Position numbers and translations under genes: made by a program. The notes below the pieces were generated by a model, which saw only the letters and a list, made by a program, of their open reading frames with translations, had not been told where the DNA came from and did no database searches. From Salinimonas profundi (lineage in GTDB: Bacteria > Pseudomonadota > Gammaproteobacteria > Enterobacterales > Alteromonadaceae): a stretch of 64,000 nt of DNA. Shown piece by piece: positions 17,109 to 25,971 of this stretch (its first letter is position 1; every line of letters starts with the position of its first letter). The stretch lies in contig NZ_JABBXD010000001.1 of the NCBI RefSeq assembly GCF_014750655.1, positions 924,372 to 988,371 of the forward strand. Reading direction: 5' to 3'.

Positions 17109-18401
17109 GTGAGTAAACACGACCTATTTCGTGCTGGTATCGTGCACTTCCCCCACCCAACCACCCAACCGGACACAGAGGCTGAATGCTTCAGTGACGG
17201 GGCGCTGGTTATTGCGCAGGACAAAATTGTCGCAATGGGCGAATATGCAGATATCTGTGACAGGTATCCTGACGCAACACAGCATGATTTTCGCGGCAAA
17301 TGGATTGTACCCGGTTTTATCGATAGCCATTTACACTTCCCGCAAACTGAAATGATTGCCTGTTATGGTAAACAGTTACTTCATTGGCTTGAGCAGTATA
17401 CCTTTCCCACCGAAAGTAAGTTCTCTGAGCCTGATTATTGTCGGCAGGTTGCGCCTGCCTTCATCAGACAACTGATTAAAAATGGAACCACCACGGGTCT
17501 GGTGTTCTCATCGGTGCACGCGGATGCTGCCGATGCGTTATTTGAGGCTGCCTCTGACATAAATATGGGTATCATTGCCGGGAAAACCTGCATGGACAGA
17601 AACTGCCCGGACTGGTTACAGGATTCGGCAGACACCGCGCAGCTGCAAAGTGCACAGTTAATCAGTAGGTGGCACAAAAAAGGCCGAAATCTTTACGCCC
17701 TAACGCCACGTTTCGCCCCTACCAGCACTGAAAATCAGATGCATGCGTTAGGCGAATTGGCACAGCAGTATCCTGATGTCTTCATACAAACTCACCTGTC
17801 TGAAAATATGGATGAGATTGAGTGGGTAAAATCATTGTATCCTCAATCTGATGGCTACCTTGATGTTTACGACCGGTTCCACATGGTGCGCCCCAGAGCC
17901 GTATTCGGACACTGTATTCATATGACAGACAACGAATGGTCAAGGCTGGCAGAAAGTGGCGCAACCGCCGCATTTTGCCCGACATCTAATTTATTCTTAG
18001 GCAGTGGATTATTTAATCTGGATAAAGCACGGCATGCGGGCGTGCACCTGGCTCTGGCAACGGATGTTGGCGCTGGCACCAGCTTTAACTTGCTCAAAAC
18101 GTATGGCGAAGGCTATAAAGTGGCGCAGTTAAACGGTCAGACTTTTTCAGCGCTTCAGGGGCTGTACAGTATGACGCAAGGGCCAGCTGTAGCCTACGGT
18201 TTAGATGACAGCATCGGCAACTTGAATCCGGGTACCGTCGCCGACTTCGTGGTGCTTGATCCGGTGTTTGATGAGCTCACCGCGATGCGTCTTGAAAACA
18301 GCCATTCTGCCCAGGATATGCTATTTGCCCTGAGCATGCTGGGTGACGATCGGGCGATATATCAAACCTGGATTGCCGGTCAGTGCCAATATGAGAAATA
18401 G
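17109..18401 (+). CDS. guaD: Guanine deaminase
   Basis: A 430-residue zinc amidohydrolase converting guanine to xanthine and ammonia in the cytoplasm. Motifs in order: PGFIDSHLHFPQTEMIACYG near residue 68 (metal-binding HxH), NGTTTGLVFSSVH, LTPRFAPTSTENQM near 200, QTHLSEN near 227, FGHCIHM near 265 and ATDVGAGTSFN near 316 (metal aspartate). Length matches the family. It starts with GTG; GAGG lies about 7 bases upstream. The structured leader may regulate it. Xanthine dehydrogenase is not in this window, so whether purines are fully degraded cannot be judged. Confidence 0.95.
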   Translation: MSKHDLFRAGIVHFPHPTTQPDTEAECFSDGALVIAQDKIVAMGEYADICDRYPDATQHDFRGKWIVPGFIDSHLHFPQTEMIACYGKQLLHWLEQYTFPTESKFSEPDYCRQVAPAFIRQLIKNGTTTGLVFSSVHADAADALFEAASDINMGIIAGKTCMDRNCPDWLQDSADTAQLQSAQLISRWHKKGRNLYALTPRFAPTSTENQMHALGELAQQYPDVFIQTHLSENMDEIEWVKSLYPQSDGYLDVYDRFHMVRPRAVFGHCIHMTDNEWSRLAESGATAAFCPTSNLFLGSGLFNLDKARHAGVHLALATDVGAGTSFNLLKTYGEGYKVAQLNGQTFSALQGLYSMTQGPAVAYGLDDSIGNLNPGTVADFVVLDPVFDELTAMRLENSHSAQDMLFALSMLGDDRAIYQTWIAGQCQYEK

Positions 18402-18484
18402 TAAAATGCCCTAATCAATTGCGGGGCGTCGTACGGGTGCGTTTCAATGAATGCGGCGAACGAATAAGTAGAACGTAAGGAAAG

Positions 18485-18561
<77 letters not shown>

Positions 18562-18696
18562 ATAGGTCGTTAACGGCTGATGCGTTAAGATGGCGCGTAT
18601 CATAACGGGGGCATTGCATTCAATCAAGGCATTTTTTGCATTGTGTGAACTGTTTGCTCATTTGGTGAGCGTATCTTCCTAAAATCACACCAAACG

Positions 18697-19785
18697 CTAA
18701 AAACAATTAAAGGGTAACGGCTTTACGTCATCCATAATCGTATCGTTTTCAACCTGTTGCATAAAATGGTCGCCCAGCCTGTCAGACTCACTGATGACAG
18801 TCTCCCAATACGGTATGCGTTGTTCCGGGCTCATGGTTTCAAAATCTTTTCGATCCGGAATTTTCTGATACGGCAAACTTTCCACAAAGCTGGCTGAGGG
18901 CACGACCATAACCACGCTATCATAACTTGAAGCATGCACCAGACGCTTTTTAAGCGCTTTATCAAACCACCCTGTTACTGGTCTTGGATAAAAATGCGGA
19001 TACAATGCCAGCCCTTTATGCGGACCGAACGCCAGGTCAAAGTGATAATCAATGATGCCGCCATCCCGATAGACACCTGGTTTGGCGCCAATGATATTCG
19101 TCACCCCGTCCAGCACCATAGGTATCGAGCCGGAGGCAAGCAGCGCATCTTTAATATTGTTGAATCCCAGTTCAGCACGCTCGGTTTTAAGCCCATATGG
19201 ATCGTAAATTTCCAGACTACTGTCTGGTGCTGAAAAGAGGGTTCGCGTAAAACTGCGCTGGAGATGTTTCCTGTGCAGAGCGTTCGCTGCTGCGCTTAAT
19301 GCCAGCCCCGATAACTGTGAAAGTTTTCCTTGTCCAGATACCAGCCCTTTACAGCGCGCTGCGATGATATGTGCTTTAAATCTGGGATTGGTCAATACAT
19401 CCTCCTGACCATGCTCTCCCAGCATATCGCTTAACAATGATTTAGCTTTTGCAGTGATCTCCCGGGATGTTGGCTTGTCTGAGTAAACGGTATTGGCGTA
19501 GCGCGTGGCCAGACGATTGATGGCGGCCAAAGGATCCCGCTGCACTGCACAAACTGCTCTGAAAGCCCCTGCTGACGAACCAATAATCTGCATTTGTCCG
19601 CCCCGGCTGCTGAAATACTCAGGAAACATGACTCTGTCGAGCCCGGTTAATACAAACCATTTGGGACCACCGGATGCCCCGATAAAATAATCAAACAGCA
19701 ATGGATGAAAACCATGTTTCTTGAGCAAGCGCAGGGCCCGCGGACCTGCAAAAATATCTAAAGGAGCACTCACATCTGTCACCAC
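18697..19785 (-). CDS. Patatin-like phospholipase family protein
   Basis: A 362-residue patatin-like serine hydrolase. The oxyanion-hole motif is GASGGPKW near residue 37, the nucleophile motif GSSAG near 69 and the catalytic-dyad motif DGG (YRDGGIIDYHFD) near 239. No signal peptide is seen, so it is probably cytoplasmic or membrane-associated. The frame is closed by a TAA two codons before the GTG at 19785, so the start is GTG at 19785 or one of the next in-frame GTG codons. The substrate is unknown. Confidence 0.85.
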   Translation of the reverse strand: MVTDVSAPLDIFAGPRALRLLKKHGFHPLLFDYFIGASGGPKWFVLTGLDRVMFPEYFSSRGGQMQIIGSSAGAFRAVCAVQRDPLAAINRLATRYANTVYSDKPTSREITAKAKSLLSDMLGEHGQEDVLTNPRFKAHIIAARCKGLVSGQGKLSQLSGLALSAAANALHRKHLQRSFTRTLFSAPDSSLEIYDPYGLKTERAELGFNNIKDALLASGSIPMVLDGVTNIIGAKPGVYRDGGIIDYHFDLAFGPHKGLALYPHFYPRPVTGWFDKALKKRLVHASSYDSVVMVVPSASFVESLPYQKIPDRKDFETMSPEQRIPYWETVISESDRLGDHFMQQVENDTIMDDVKPLPFNCF

Positions 19786-20263
19786 AACTTATTCATCACT
19801 TTAAGGTTAATGTATCATTTTTACGCGGCATGCTGGAATTTGCGTTTCAAATACATATTTATCACAAAATTGTATTTCGGTTTTCATACATCATGTCCCT
19901 CCGATCGCTGATCCGCGGATTGGAATACTGCATCTTTAACGACTTAAAATTTATACGATCAGCAGCAAACTGTGTATATAACTGGTCTGATGTCAACTTA
20001 TATAACCCCGTTTTTTTTGAAAAAAAGCCGGTATTTTTAATGTCAGCAGCTAGACACAGGAACAGGAAAATGCTTGGGAATAAGTGTTTTTTATCCACTG
20101 GGTAAAAATTACACAATATTTTTAAACCTTTAAAATCATAATGTTACAACCAAGCCCCAAACTACTTAACAAGGTTATCCACAGAATGCGTGGATAACAC
20201 GTGGCACTTATCCCAAGATAGTGATTTAATACCTATCTCTTCTGGCAGTTAAAGTTGCAAACC
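19786..20263. other. AT-rich intergenic region with DnaA-box-like motifs
   Basis: About 480 bases between the divergent lipase and ACT-domain genes. The left part is AT-rich with no gene. The right part holds four motifs like the DnaA box (see 20091-20216). The ACT gene promoter must lie here. Confidence 0.5.
20091..20216. promoter_or_regulatory. Cluster of four DnaA-box-like motifs incl. inverted pair
   Basis: TTATCCACT (20091-20099, plus), TTATCCACA (20175-20183, plus, exact match to TTATNCACA), TTATCCACG (20189-20197, minus) and TTATCCCAA (20208-20216, plus). The middle two form a perfect inverted repeat GTTATCCAC-N7-GTGGATAAC at 20174-20198. It could be a DnaA-regulated promoter or the operator of another factor. 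Confidence 0.55.
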
Positions 20264-20647
20264 ATGGCTATTCAAACGCTGGCCGTTTTACCACAACAAT
20301 TCAACATCCACGCGATGGAGCCTGATGAGGTCATTCCGCAGAGTGTTTTTAACAGTGATATCTATTTCATTGGTAAAACCGGCGATCAACTTTCCCTCGT
20401 TGTTCCTGACACCCTTGAAATTGATTCTGTGGATGTCGATAAAAACTGGCGAGTCCTTGAATTAATAGGCCCTTTACAGCTTTCTATGGTAGGGATCATG
20501 GCGCAAATCGGCCAGGTACTGGCAAGAGCAAAAGTCAGCATTTTTATCGTTTCCACCTTTGATACAGACTTTTTCCTGGTAAAAGACAATAAACTGAGTG
20601 TAGCGGTAAGTGCGTTGCGTCAAGCAGGATATACGGTGAACGAATAA
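20264..20647 (+). CDS. ACT-domain protein (CASTOR/ACT_7 type)
   Basis: A 127-residue protein of two ACT-like halves: an amino-terminal strand-rich part (residues 1-60, TLAVLPQQFNIHAM, FIGKTGDQLSLVVP) and a carboxyl ACT domain (ELIGPLQLSMVGIMAQIGQVLARAKVSIFIVSTFDTDFFLV). ACT domains bind small ligands, often amino acids; the ligand here is unknown. ATG at 20264 is preferred to the TTG at 20255. The EIIA-like gene begins only 5 bases after its stop, so the two are surely co-transcribed. The DnaA-box-like cluster is directly upstream. Confidence 0.83.
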   Translation: MAIQTLAVLPQQFNIHAMEPDEVIPQSVFNSDIYFIGKTGDQLSLVVPDTLEIDSVDVDKNWRVLELIGPLQLSMVGIMAQIGQVLARAKVSIFIVSTFDTDFFLVKDNKLSVAVSALRQAGYTVNE

Positions 20648-20652
20648 CGGCT

Positions 20653-21117
20653 ATGTCAGTATCTCCACGCCGTATCGATATCCCAAGCCCTGTTTCAGGT
20701 ACATTATGCAATGGTTCAGCGCCTGTCAGTATGTATCAGACGCTGTTCGACGCTACAGTTTTCCTCAATGTGACAGGCTCACAGCTTTTTGCGCCATTTG
20801 ACGGGTACCTCAGTCAGGTTGATCTTCTGAACTACAGTGTTCGCTATACCTGTTTAAATGGTCTGCAGTTCTGGTTTAGGATCGGAAATGCCACGCGCAA
20901 ACTTCACACTCAGGGGTGTCAGGTTATGCAGCCAGCAGGTAAGAAGGTTTCAAAAGGAACATTGCTTATGCAATTTAACCCTGCACTTCTCAAACAGGTT
21001 GATTCGCTGACAGCCATGATTATGCTCGTTAACGCGGCAAAGTTAAAACAAGTAGATATAAAAAAAGCCAGGCAGTACCTGGCTTTAGAAGATTCTTTGA
21101 TGTCGCTGGAAATTTAG
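20653..21117 (+). CDS. EIIA(Glc)-like domain protein lacking both active-site histidines
   Basis: A 154-residue protein with the fold signature of glucose-type PTS EIIA: IPSPVSGTL near residue 10, LFAPFDGYL near 45, a glycine before the FWFRIG strand near 75, GCQVMQPAGKKVSKGTLLMQF near 88 and a matching helix. The phosphorylated histidine (LFVHFG in E. coli Crr) is Arg76, and its partner histidine 15 residues earlier is Tyr61, so it cannot take part in normal phosphotransfer. It may be a regulatory decoy or ligand-binding protein. It follows the ACT gene with a 5-base gap and no strong ribosome binding site, suggesting coupling. Confidence 0.78.
   Translation: MSVSPRRIDIPSPVSGTLCNGSAPVSMYQTLFDATVFLNVTGSQLFAPFDGYLSQVDLLNYSVRYTCLNGLQFWFRIGNATRKLHTQGCQVMQPAGKKVSKGTLLMQFNPALLKQVDSLTAMIMLVNAAKLKQVDIKKARQYLALEDSLMSLEI
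21060..21086 (-). terminator. Intrinsic terminator of osmC, inside the opposing gene
   Basis: On the minus strand, AAAGCCAGG (complement of 21078-21086), a 5-base loop, CCTGGCTTT and a T7 run ending at 21060. The hairpin is 35 bases past the osmC stop and lies wholly in the last codons of the EIIA-like gene. Confidence 0.75.
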
Positions 21118-21120
21118 CGC

Positions 21121-21552
21121 TTAGTTAGAAAAATTATACTCTAACGTAATTTCAGCCTTTAATAACTTTGAAATCGGGCAATTTTCTTTCGCATCTTTCG
21201 CGATATTTGAAAATTCACTTTCATCGATTCCACTAACTTTGGCATCCAGTGTAAGCGCTGAGCGTGTAACAGCAAAACCGTCACCGTCTTTTTCCAGAGT
21301 AACTTCCGCATCGACTTTCAGCTCACCGCTGTCATAGCCTGCATCGGCTAATGCAAATGATAATGCCATTGCATAACAACTTGCATGGGCACCGGCGATC
21401 ATTTCTTCCGGGTTAGTACCAGGCTTGTCTTCAAACCGCGTGTTAAAACCGTAAGGTTGTTCAGAAAGCGCACCACTTGCCAGGCTTACATGACCCTGAC
21501 CTTCTTTACCCAGTGGCTGATAATGTGCTGAAGCTGTTTTTACAATCGCCAT
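21121..21552 (-). CDS. osmC: Organic hydroperoxide reductase/osmotically inducible protein OsmC
   Basis: A 143-residue peroxidase of the OsmC branch of the OsmC/Ohr family, reducing organic hydroperoxides in the cytoplasm. The two redox cysteines are in AGAHASCYAMALSFAL (near residue 60) and NCPISKLLKAEITL (near 125). GALSEQPYGFNTRFE is the OsmC-type amino-terminal motif. Start 21552 has AGGAG at 6 bases and gives exactly the E. coli length; the longer frame to 21612 adds an unrelated tail. It converges on the EIIA-like gene with 3 bases between the stops. Confidence 0.93.
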   Translation of the reverse strand: MAIVKTASAHYQPLGKEGQGHVSLASGALSEQPYGFNTRFEDKPGTNPEEMIAGAHASCYAMALSFALADAGYDSGELKVDAEVTLEKDGDGFAVTRSALTLDAKVSGIDESEFSNIAKDAKENCPISKLLKAEITLEYNFSN

Positions 21553-21837
21553 GTTATCTCCTGTGTCGCTATAATGAATTACGTGTTTTACAACTTGCTT
21601 AGACAGATGCACAGGGCATGCCGACTCGCCTCATCGTCGCAACAAGTCAGTGAAGACGTGCCCTGGAGCCGATATTCTTAAATTCTTTGCGTTGGTCAGA
21701 AGCGATATAGCTGTAATAAGTGCAGCGACTCTGTACCTTTTGCAGCACACTTTTTATTTACAATTCTTGGGTAAGCGTCGTTTTGCATCGCCATAAATGA
21801 AGCGATAAACTGCTGAAAAATGTTTAGGAATAGATGA

Positions 21838-22191
21838 ATGACAACGACGCTTTATGGCATTAGTAATTGCGACACGATAAAGAAGGCGAAAAAGTGGCTG
21901 GAGACAAACAACATTAACTACCAGTTTCACGATTTTCGTAAAGACGGGTTAAGCCGTCAGTGGCTTGAGCAGACTGAGGCAAAACTCGGTTGGGAGACCT
22001 TATTAAACAAACGCGGTACAACGTACCGTCAGCTGGATGAGCAGACTAAAACGAATATGACCAGAGACACTGCGCTGGACATTATGGCTGACTCCCCCGC
22101 CATCATTAAACGCCCCGTGCTGAGCCACAACGCATCACTTTATGTTGGTTTCAAATCTGATGACTATGAGGAAATTTTCAACCATGAGTGA
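21838..22191 (+). CDS. yffB: ArsC/Spx-family reductase-like protein YffB
   Basis: A 117-residue thioredoxin-fold protein of the ArsC/Spx family. It has [16 protein letters not shown] with a single Cys near residue 11, [22 protein letters not shown] and [20 protein letters not shown]. YffB of E. coli occupies the same position directly before dapE. It probably acts as a glutathione-dependent thiol reductase, but its substrate is not known. Its stop overlaps the dapE start by 8 bases. Confidence 0.9.
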   Translation: MTTTLYGISNCDTIKKAKKWLETNNINYQFHDFRKDGLSRQWLEQTEAKLGWETLLNKRGTTYRQLDEQTKTNMTRDTALDIMADSPAIIKRPVLSHNASLYVGFKSDDYEEIFNHE

Positions 22192-23317
22192 TTCAAGCGT
22201 CATTGCGCTGGCTAAAGATTTGATCAACAGAAAATCTGTTACGCCTGAGGATGCCGGATGTCAGGAAATGATGCAGGCAATCCTGGCCTCAGCAGGGTTC
22301 AAGAACGAAAGTCTGGTGTTTGAAGACACCACAAACCTTTGGTCCAGACGCGGCACACAAGGCCCGCTTCTGTGCTTTGCCGGGCATACTGATGTTGTTC
22401 CCAGCGGACCTGCCAGTGCGTGGCAAACGCCCCCTTTTGTCGCCACCGAAAAAGAAGGCTACCTGCATGGACGGGGCGCGGCAGACATGAAAGGCAGCCT
22501 TGCCGCAATGCTGACAGCGACATCGCGATTTGTCAGTGATTATCCGACGCATCGGGGCAGTATCGCCTTTTTGATTACCAGTGATGAAGAAGGGCCATTT
22601 ATTAATGGTACAACCCGCGTTGTGGATACGCTGGAAGCCAGGAACGAAAAAATCGACTGGTGTATTGTGGGCGAGCCCAGCAGTACCGAGTTTGTTGGTG
22701 ATGTGGTTAAAAACGGACGCCGTGGATCACTGACCGGTAATTTAACGGTTCAGGGTATACAAGGTCACGTTGCCTACCCTCACCTGGCACGCAATCCTGT
22801 TCATGAGGCCGCACTGGCGTTGTCAGAGCTTGCCCGCACGCACTGGGATGATGGCAATACGTTCTTCCCCCCCACCAGCTTTCAGATCTCTAATCTGCAT
22901 GCGGGTACCGGCGCAGGAAATGTTATTCCCGGTGAATTGAACGTCTGTTTCAATTTTCGATTTTCTACGGAAGTTACCGATAATCAGCTTATCGACAGAG
23001 TCACAACGATTCTGGATAGCCACAACCTTGAGTACTCACTGGACTGGACCTTTAACGGCCAGCCTTTCCTAACTGACAGTGGTGAGCTGGTTGATGCCGT
23101 TCAGTCAGCTATAACATCGGTGACCGGCTCGCCGGCTGAGCTGTCTACGGCCGGCGGCACTTCTGACGGACGCTTTATTGCACCTACCGGTGCGCAGGTT
23201 ATCGAGCTTGGCCCGGTAAATGCCACCATCCACAAGATTGATGAATGTGTGAAGATGAGCGACCTGGAATCACTGGAAGAAATTTATTATCAGACTATGG
23301 TGAGATTGCTCGCATGA
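22184..23317 (+). CDS. dapE: Succinyl-diaminopimelate desuccinylase
   Basis: A 377-residue M20-type zinc hydrolase that removes succinate from N-succinyl-LL-diaminopimelate in lysine and peptidoglycan precursor synthesis. Zinc and catalytic motifs: [11 protein letters not shown] near residue 65, [15 protein letters not shown] near 97, [12 protein letters not shown] near 131, GEPSS and TSDGRF near 325. Start 22184 overlaps yffB. The start codon of the next gene overlaps the dapE stop. The order yffB-dapE is conserved in gammaproteobacteria. Confidence 0.96.
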   Translation: MSDSSVIALAKDLINRKSVTPEDAGCQEMMQAILASAGFKNESLVFEDTTNLWSRRGTQGPLLCFAGHTDVVPSGPASAWQTPPFVATEKEGYLHGRGAADMKGSLAAMLTATSRFVSDYPTHRGSIAFLITSDEEGPFINGTTRVVDTLEARNEKIDWCIVGEPSSTEFVGDVVKNGRRGSLTGNLTVQGIQGHVAYPHLARNPVHEAALALSELARTHWDDGNTFFPPTSFQISNLHAGTGAGNVIPGELNVCFNFRFSTEVTDNQLIDRVTTILDSHNLEYSLDWTFNGQPFLTDSGELVDAVQSAITSVTGSPAELSTAGGTSDGRFIAPTGAQVIELGPVNATIHKIDECVKMSDLESLEEIYYQTMVRLLA

Positions 23318-23988
23318 GTACTGCCTGGTTAGGTATCGATAATCCCTGGCTGTGTGATGCGGGTAACGGTCACCGCTTACATTCTGATGTTGTCGGCCCT
23401 TTCGTCGCTTTGCAGGATGCTGCCAGGGCCGACGGCGTCGATTGCCAGTTGGTCAGCAGTTTCAGAGATTTTAACCGACAGCTGAGTATCTGGAACCGTA
23501 AATGGCGTGGTGAACTACCGCTATTAGACCTGGATGGCGTACCGCTAAATCATGCCAGACTTAGTGACGTTGAAAAGCTTCATGCCATACTGACCTGGTC
23601 TGCCCTGCCCGGCGGAAGTCGCCACCATTGGGGGACCGATATAGATGTTTACGATAAAGAAAGCGTTATGAAACGTCGTCATGATTTTTCTTTGGTTGAT
23701 GCAGAATATCGCGACAACGGCCCCTGTGCAGCGCTGGCTCTGTGGCTGGATGAACATGCCGGCTCCTACGGATTCATGCGACCTTTTTTAAACTGGCATG
23801 GCGGAGTGGCCTGTGAGCTGTGGCACTTATCGCATCAGCAAACCGCTACCCGCTTCGAGCAGTCGCGATGTTGCGCAACACTTGCTGATGCCCTTCGCAA
23901 CAGTGACATGGAAGGCAAACAGATTGTGATCAAACACATCGAAACCCTGTATGAACAATATGTACTGAATAAGGGAACTTCGTCATGA
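23314..23988 (+). CDS. M15-family D-alanyl-D-alanine carboxypeptidase-like protein
   Basis: A 224-residue zinc peptidase of the M15B/VanY type. Motifs: [17 protein letters not shown] near residue 48, then [19 protein letters not shown] near 104 (metal His and Asp) and [15 protein letters not shown] near 168 (catalytic Glu and metal His). Such enzymes trim D-Ala from peptidoglycan peptides. No signal peptide is evident, so a cytoplasmic role or an unusual export route is possible. ATG at 23314 overlaps the dapE stop by 4 bases, and its stop overlaps the next gene. Confidence 0.85.
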   Translation: MSTAWLGIDNPWLCDAGNGHRLHSDVVGPFVALQDAARADGVDCQLVSSFRDFNRQLSIWNRKWRGELPLLDLDGVPLNHARLSDVEKLHAILTWSALPGGSRHHWGTDIDVYDKESVMKRRHDFSLVDAEYRDNGPCAALALWLDEHAGSYGFMRPFLNWHGGVACELWHLSHQQTATRFEQSRCCATLADALRNSDMEGKQIVIKHIETLYEQYVLNKGTSS

Positions 23989-24134
23989 GTCTGGGTTGGA
24001 TAATTTTGATCATCGCTTTGGTGATCGGGTTGATCGCCGGCAATATTCTGCTGCTGCGCGCAAACAAAAAGTTTAACGTGCCGCCTGATTACGAGCCACG
24101 TAAGTACGATGATGACAATGAGGATAAATGGTAG
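23985..24134 (+). CDS. Small single-helix membrane protein (DUF2897-like)
   Basis: A 49-codon gene. The product starts [20 protein letters not shown], one membrane helix, then LLLRANKKFNVPPDYEPR and an acidic end. This helix-plus-PPDYEPR layout resembles the small DUF2897/YpfN family found after dapE in related bacteria. Its ATG overlaps the M15 gene stop by 4 bases, so it is the last gene of the yffB-dapE operon. Confidence 0.75.
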   Translation: MSLGWIILIIALVIGLIAGNILLLRANKKFNVPPDYEPRKYDDDNEDKW

Positions 24135-24140
24135 CGGGCA

Positions 24141-24467
24141 CTACAACCCCGCAGCCCTTACCGCTGTACCGCTGATGCTGACCATCAGCATACTGCCCTT
24201 ATCGCCCATTACTTCATAGTCAATATCAATTCCGACCACCGCATTAGCGCCCATATTGCGCGCTTCCTGCTCAAGTTCTGAAAAAGCCATTTTACGCGCT
24301 TTTGTCAGCTCGTCTTCATAGGCCCCTGAGCGTCCGCCGACAATATCTCTGATGGAAGCAAAAAAATCTTTGAACACATTGGCGCCCATGACCGCTTCAC
24401 CAATAACGATGCCGTGATACTGCTCTATAGTATGGCCTTCAATCGTTGGGGTGGTTGTCAGTATCAC
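24141..24467 (-). CDS. ybjQ: YbjQ family protein (DUF74)
   Basis: A 108-residue cytoplasmic protein nearly collinear with E. coli Ybj[14 protein letters not shown] at the start, [20 protein letters not shown] near residue 35, [17 protein letters not shown] near 68 and [13 protein letters not shown] near 93. The family forms a small oligomer; function is unknown. It has a GTG start with AAGGAG 8 bases upstream. The start lies 29 bases inside the end of the HIT gene, so it is the last gene of astE-HIT-ybjQ. Confidence 0.92.
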   Translation of the reverse strand: MILTTTPTIEGHTIEQYHGIVIGEAVMGANVFKDFFASIRDIVGGRSGAYEDELTKARKMAFSELEQEARNMGANAVVGIDIDYEVMGDKGSMLMVSISGTAVRAAGL

Positions 24468-24879
24468 TGGATCTCTCCTTAATCAGATATTGTTGTAGAT
24501 TATGTTTATGCCGCTGCAAGGCATCGGCGGTATAAGGTACAGCTGGCTGACGCCCCCACACAGGCGATGGCCAGGCTATATCATCGCTGAACCGTGCCAC
24601 ATGATGTACGTGTAGCTGCGCCACCACGTTTCCCAGCGCCGCAACATTGAGCTTTTCAGGTAGGTACAACGTTGTCAGCGCACGACACACCATTGCTGAT
24701 TCTTTCAGAAACTGATGTTGTTTCGTTTCGTCCAGCTCAAACAGTTCACGTACACCAGGTTCTCTGGGCACCAGAATCACCCACGGAAACTGGCTGTCAT
24801 TCATTAAAAGTGCGCGGCACAGGGGCATGTCGCCGATCAGTTCAGTATCCGCCTGTAACCGGCTGTCCAGTTCAAACAT
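24439..24879 (-). CDS. HIT-domain protein
   Basis: A 146-residue histidine triad protein, a family of nucleotide hydrolases and transferases. The triad has the Gln variant [19 protein letters not shown] near residue 87, typical of the bacterial subfamily ending in a PVWG motif. The amino part contains [20 protein letters not shown]. Its start overlaps the astE stop by 8 bases and its end overlaps the ybjQ start, so the three genes form an operon. The physiological substrate is unknown. Confidence 0.88.
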   Translation of the reverse strand: MFELDSRLQADTELIGDMPLCRALLMNDSQFPWVILVPREPGVRELFELDETKQHQFLKESAMVCRALTTLYLPEKLNVAALGNVVAQLHVHHVARFSDDIAWPSPVWGRQPAVPYTADALQRHKHNLQQYLIKERSSDTDNHPND

Positions 24880-25906
24880 TGTCGCTGCCTAGTGAGGTGG
24901 GTACCACGGTCAGGATTGCCCGTTGGCCGATAGCGACATTGGCATTCGGAAAAACAATCGCCTCACCATCCTGCTGCGCCACATATTCAGCACCGGTTTC
25001 TGTGGCTAACACTGTTCCGGCCTTAAAGTCTGTGAAGTTGGGCGTATCATCGGCAAAATGCAGTTTAAAATCTTCTTTTTGTTTATTGATCACCTGATTG
25101 ACGGTGTAAATCTCAACTGTTTCCAGATCCACCTCGGGCGCGTAATCTGCCTCAGCTATCAATGCGGTAATGGCCACACGCGCATCCTCAAAGCGGGACA
25201 TGTCATTCTCACCAAACGGCCTGACCTTACCCAGTTCAACGGTAAATGCATGTGCCTGGTGAACGTGGCTTGAGTAATAGCTAAAGGTCGTTGTAGGACT
25301 CTGACTTAGCAAAATCGTTTTCACGCCGCAGGCTGCCAGAAATGCAATTTGTTCTCTGCTGTGCGTCCGCTCATGCAAAAACGGATAAACGGCAAATTTT
25401 TCGTTTTTAGATTCACGGATAGCGGTATGCAAATCATAATGAAGGCGTTCTGCGCTGGCACCCGCAAAAAAAGATGTAACCGCTTCCTCCAACGCTTTAG
25501 CACGATGACGCTCCGCATTAATCAGCCCCTGTCCGTCAGAATGCGCGCCGCTGAACAACCGGTTCATATTTTCATCGACAAAACGTTCGGCAATATCCAT
25601 TGCCGGCAGATTACCGAATAAAAAAAGTATGCGGTGAGCCGGTGTCATTTTCTGCGTCAGTATGTTGGCAACCCACGCATCACATAATTCAATCGGCGCG
25701 GTTTCGTTGCCGTGAACGCCGCAGGATAACACGATGCTTTTTGGCGTATCTGCAGGTTTTGCCGGTTCAAATGCAATGATACCGGGCGCCTGAATATTCA
25801 CCTGCACACCGTTATCCAGCGTGAAAGACAATGGATGTTCGAAAGAAGAAGGCTGAGTGCGGGAGCGATGTAAAAAATCACCGGACTGAATAAGTTCTGC
25901 TTGCAT
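24872..25906 (-). CDS. astE: Succinylglutamate desuccinylase
   Basis: A 344-residue zinc hydrolase of the AstE/aspartoacylase family, last step of the arginine succinyltransferase pathway (succinylglutamate to glutamate and succinate). Motifs: CGVHGNETAPIELCD near residue 62 (metal HxxE), FLFGNLPAMDIAERFVDENMNR near 95, YDLHTAIRES near 155 (metal His) and FTVELGKVRPFGEND near 215. No other ast genes are in the window. First gene of the astE-HIT-ybjQ operon; no strong ribosome binding site is seen. Confidence 0.92.
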   Translation of the reverse strand: MQAELIQSGDFLHRSRTQPSSFEHPLSFTLDNGVQVNIQAPGIIAFEPAKPADTPKSIVLSCGVHGNETAPIELCDAWVANILTQKMTPAHRILFLFGNLPAMDIAERFVDENMNRLFSGAHSDGQGLINAERHRAKALEEAVTSFFAGASAERLHYDLHTAIRESKNEKFAVYPFLHERTHSREQIAFLAACGVKTILLSQSPTTTFSYYSSHVHQAHAFTVELGKVRPFGENDMSRFEDARVAITALIAEADYAPEVDLETVEIYTVNQVINKQKEDFKLHFADDTPNFTDFKAGTVLATETGAEYVAQQDGEAIVFPNANVAIGQRAILTVVPTSLGSDNV

Positions 25907-25971
25907 GGAATTTAAAATCGTTGTTCAAACCGATGCCAAGTCTACCCAGATCCTTATCTAAAAGCCAAATC

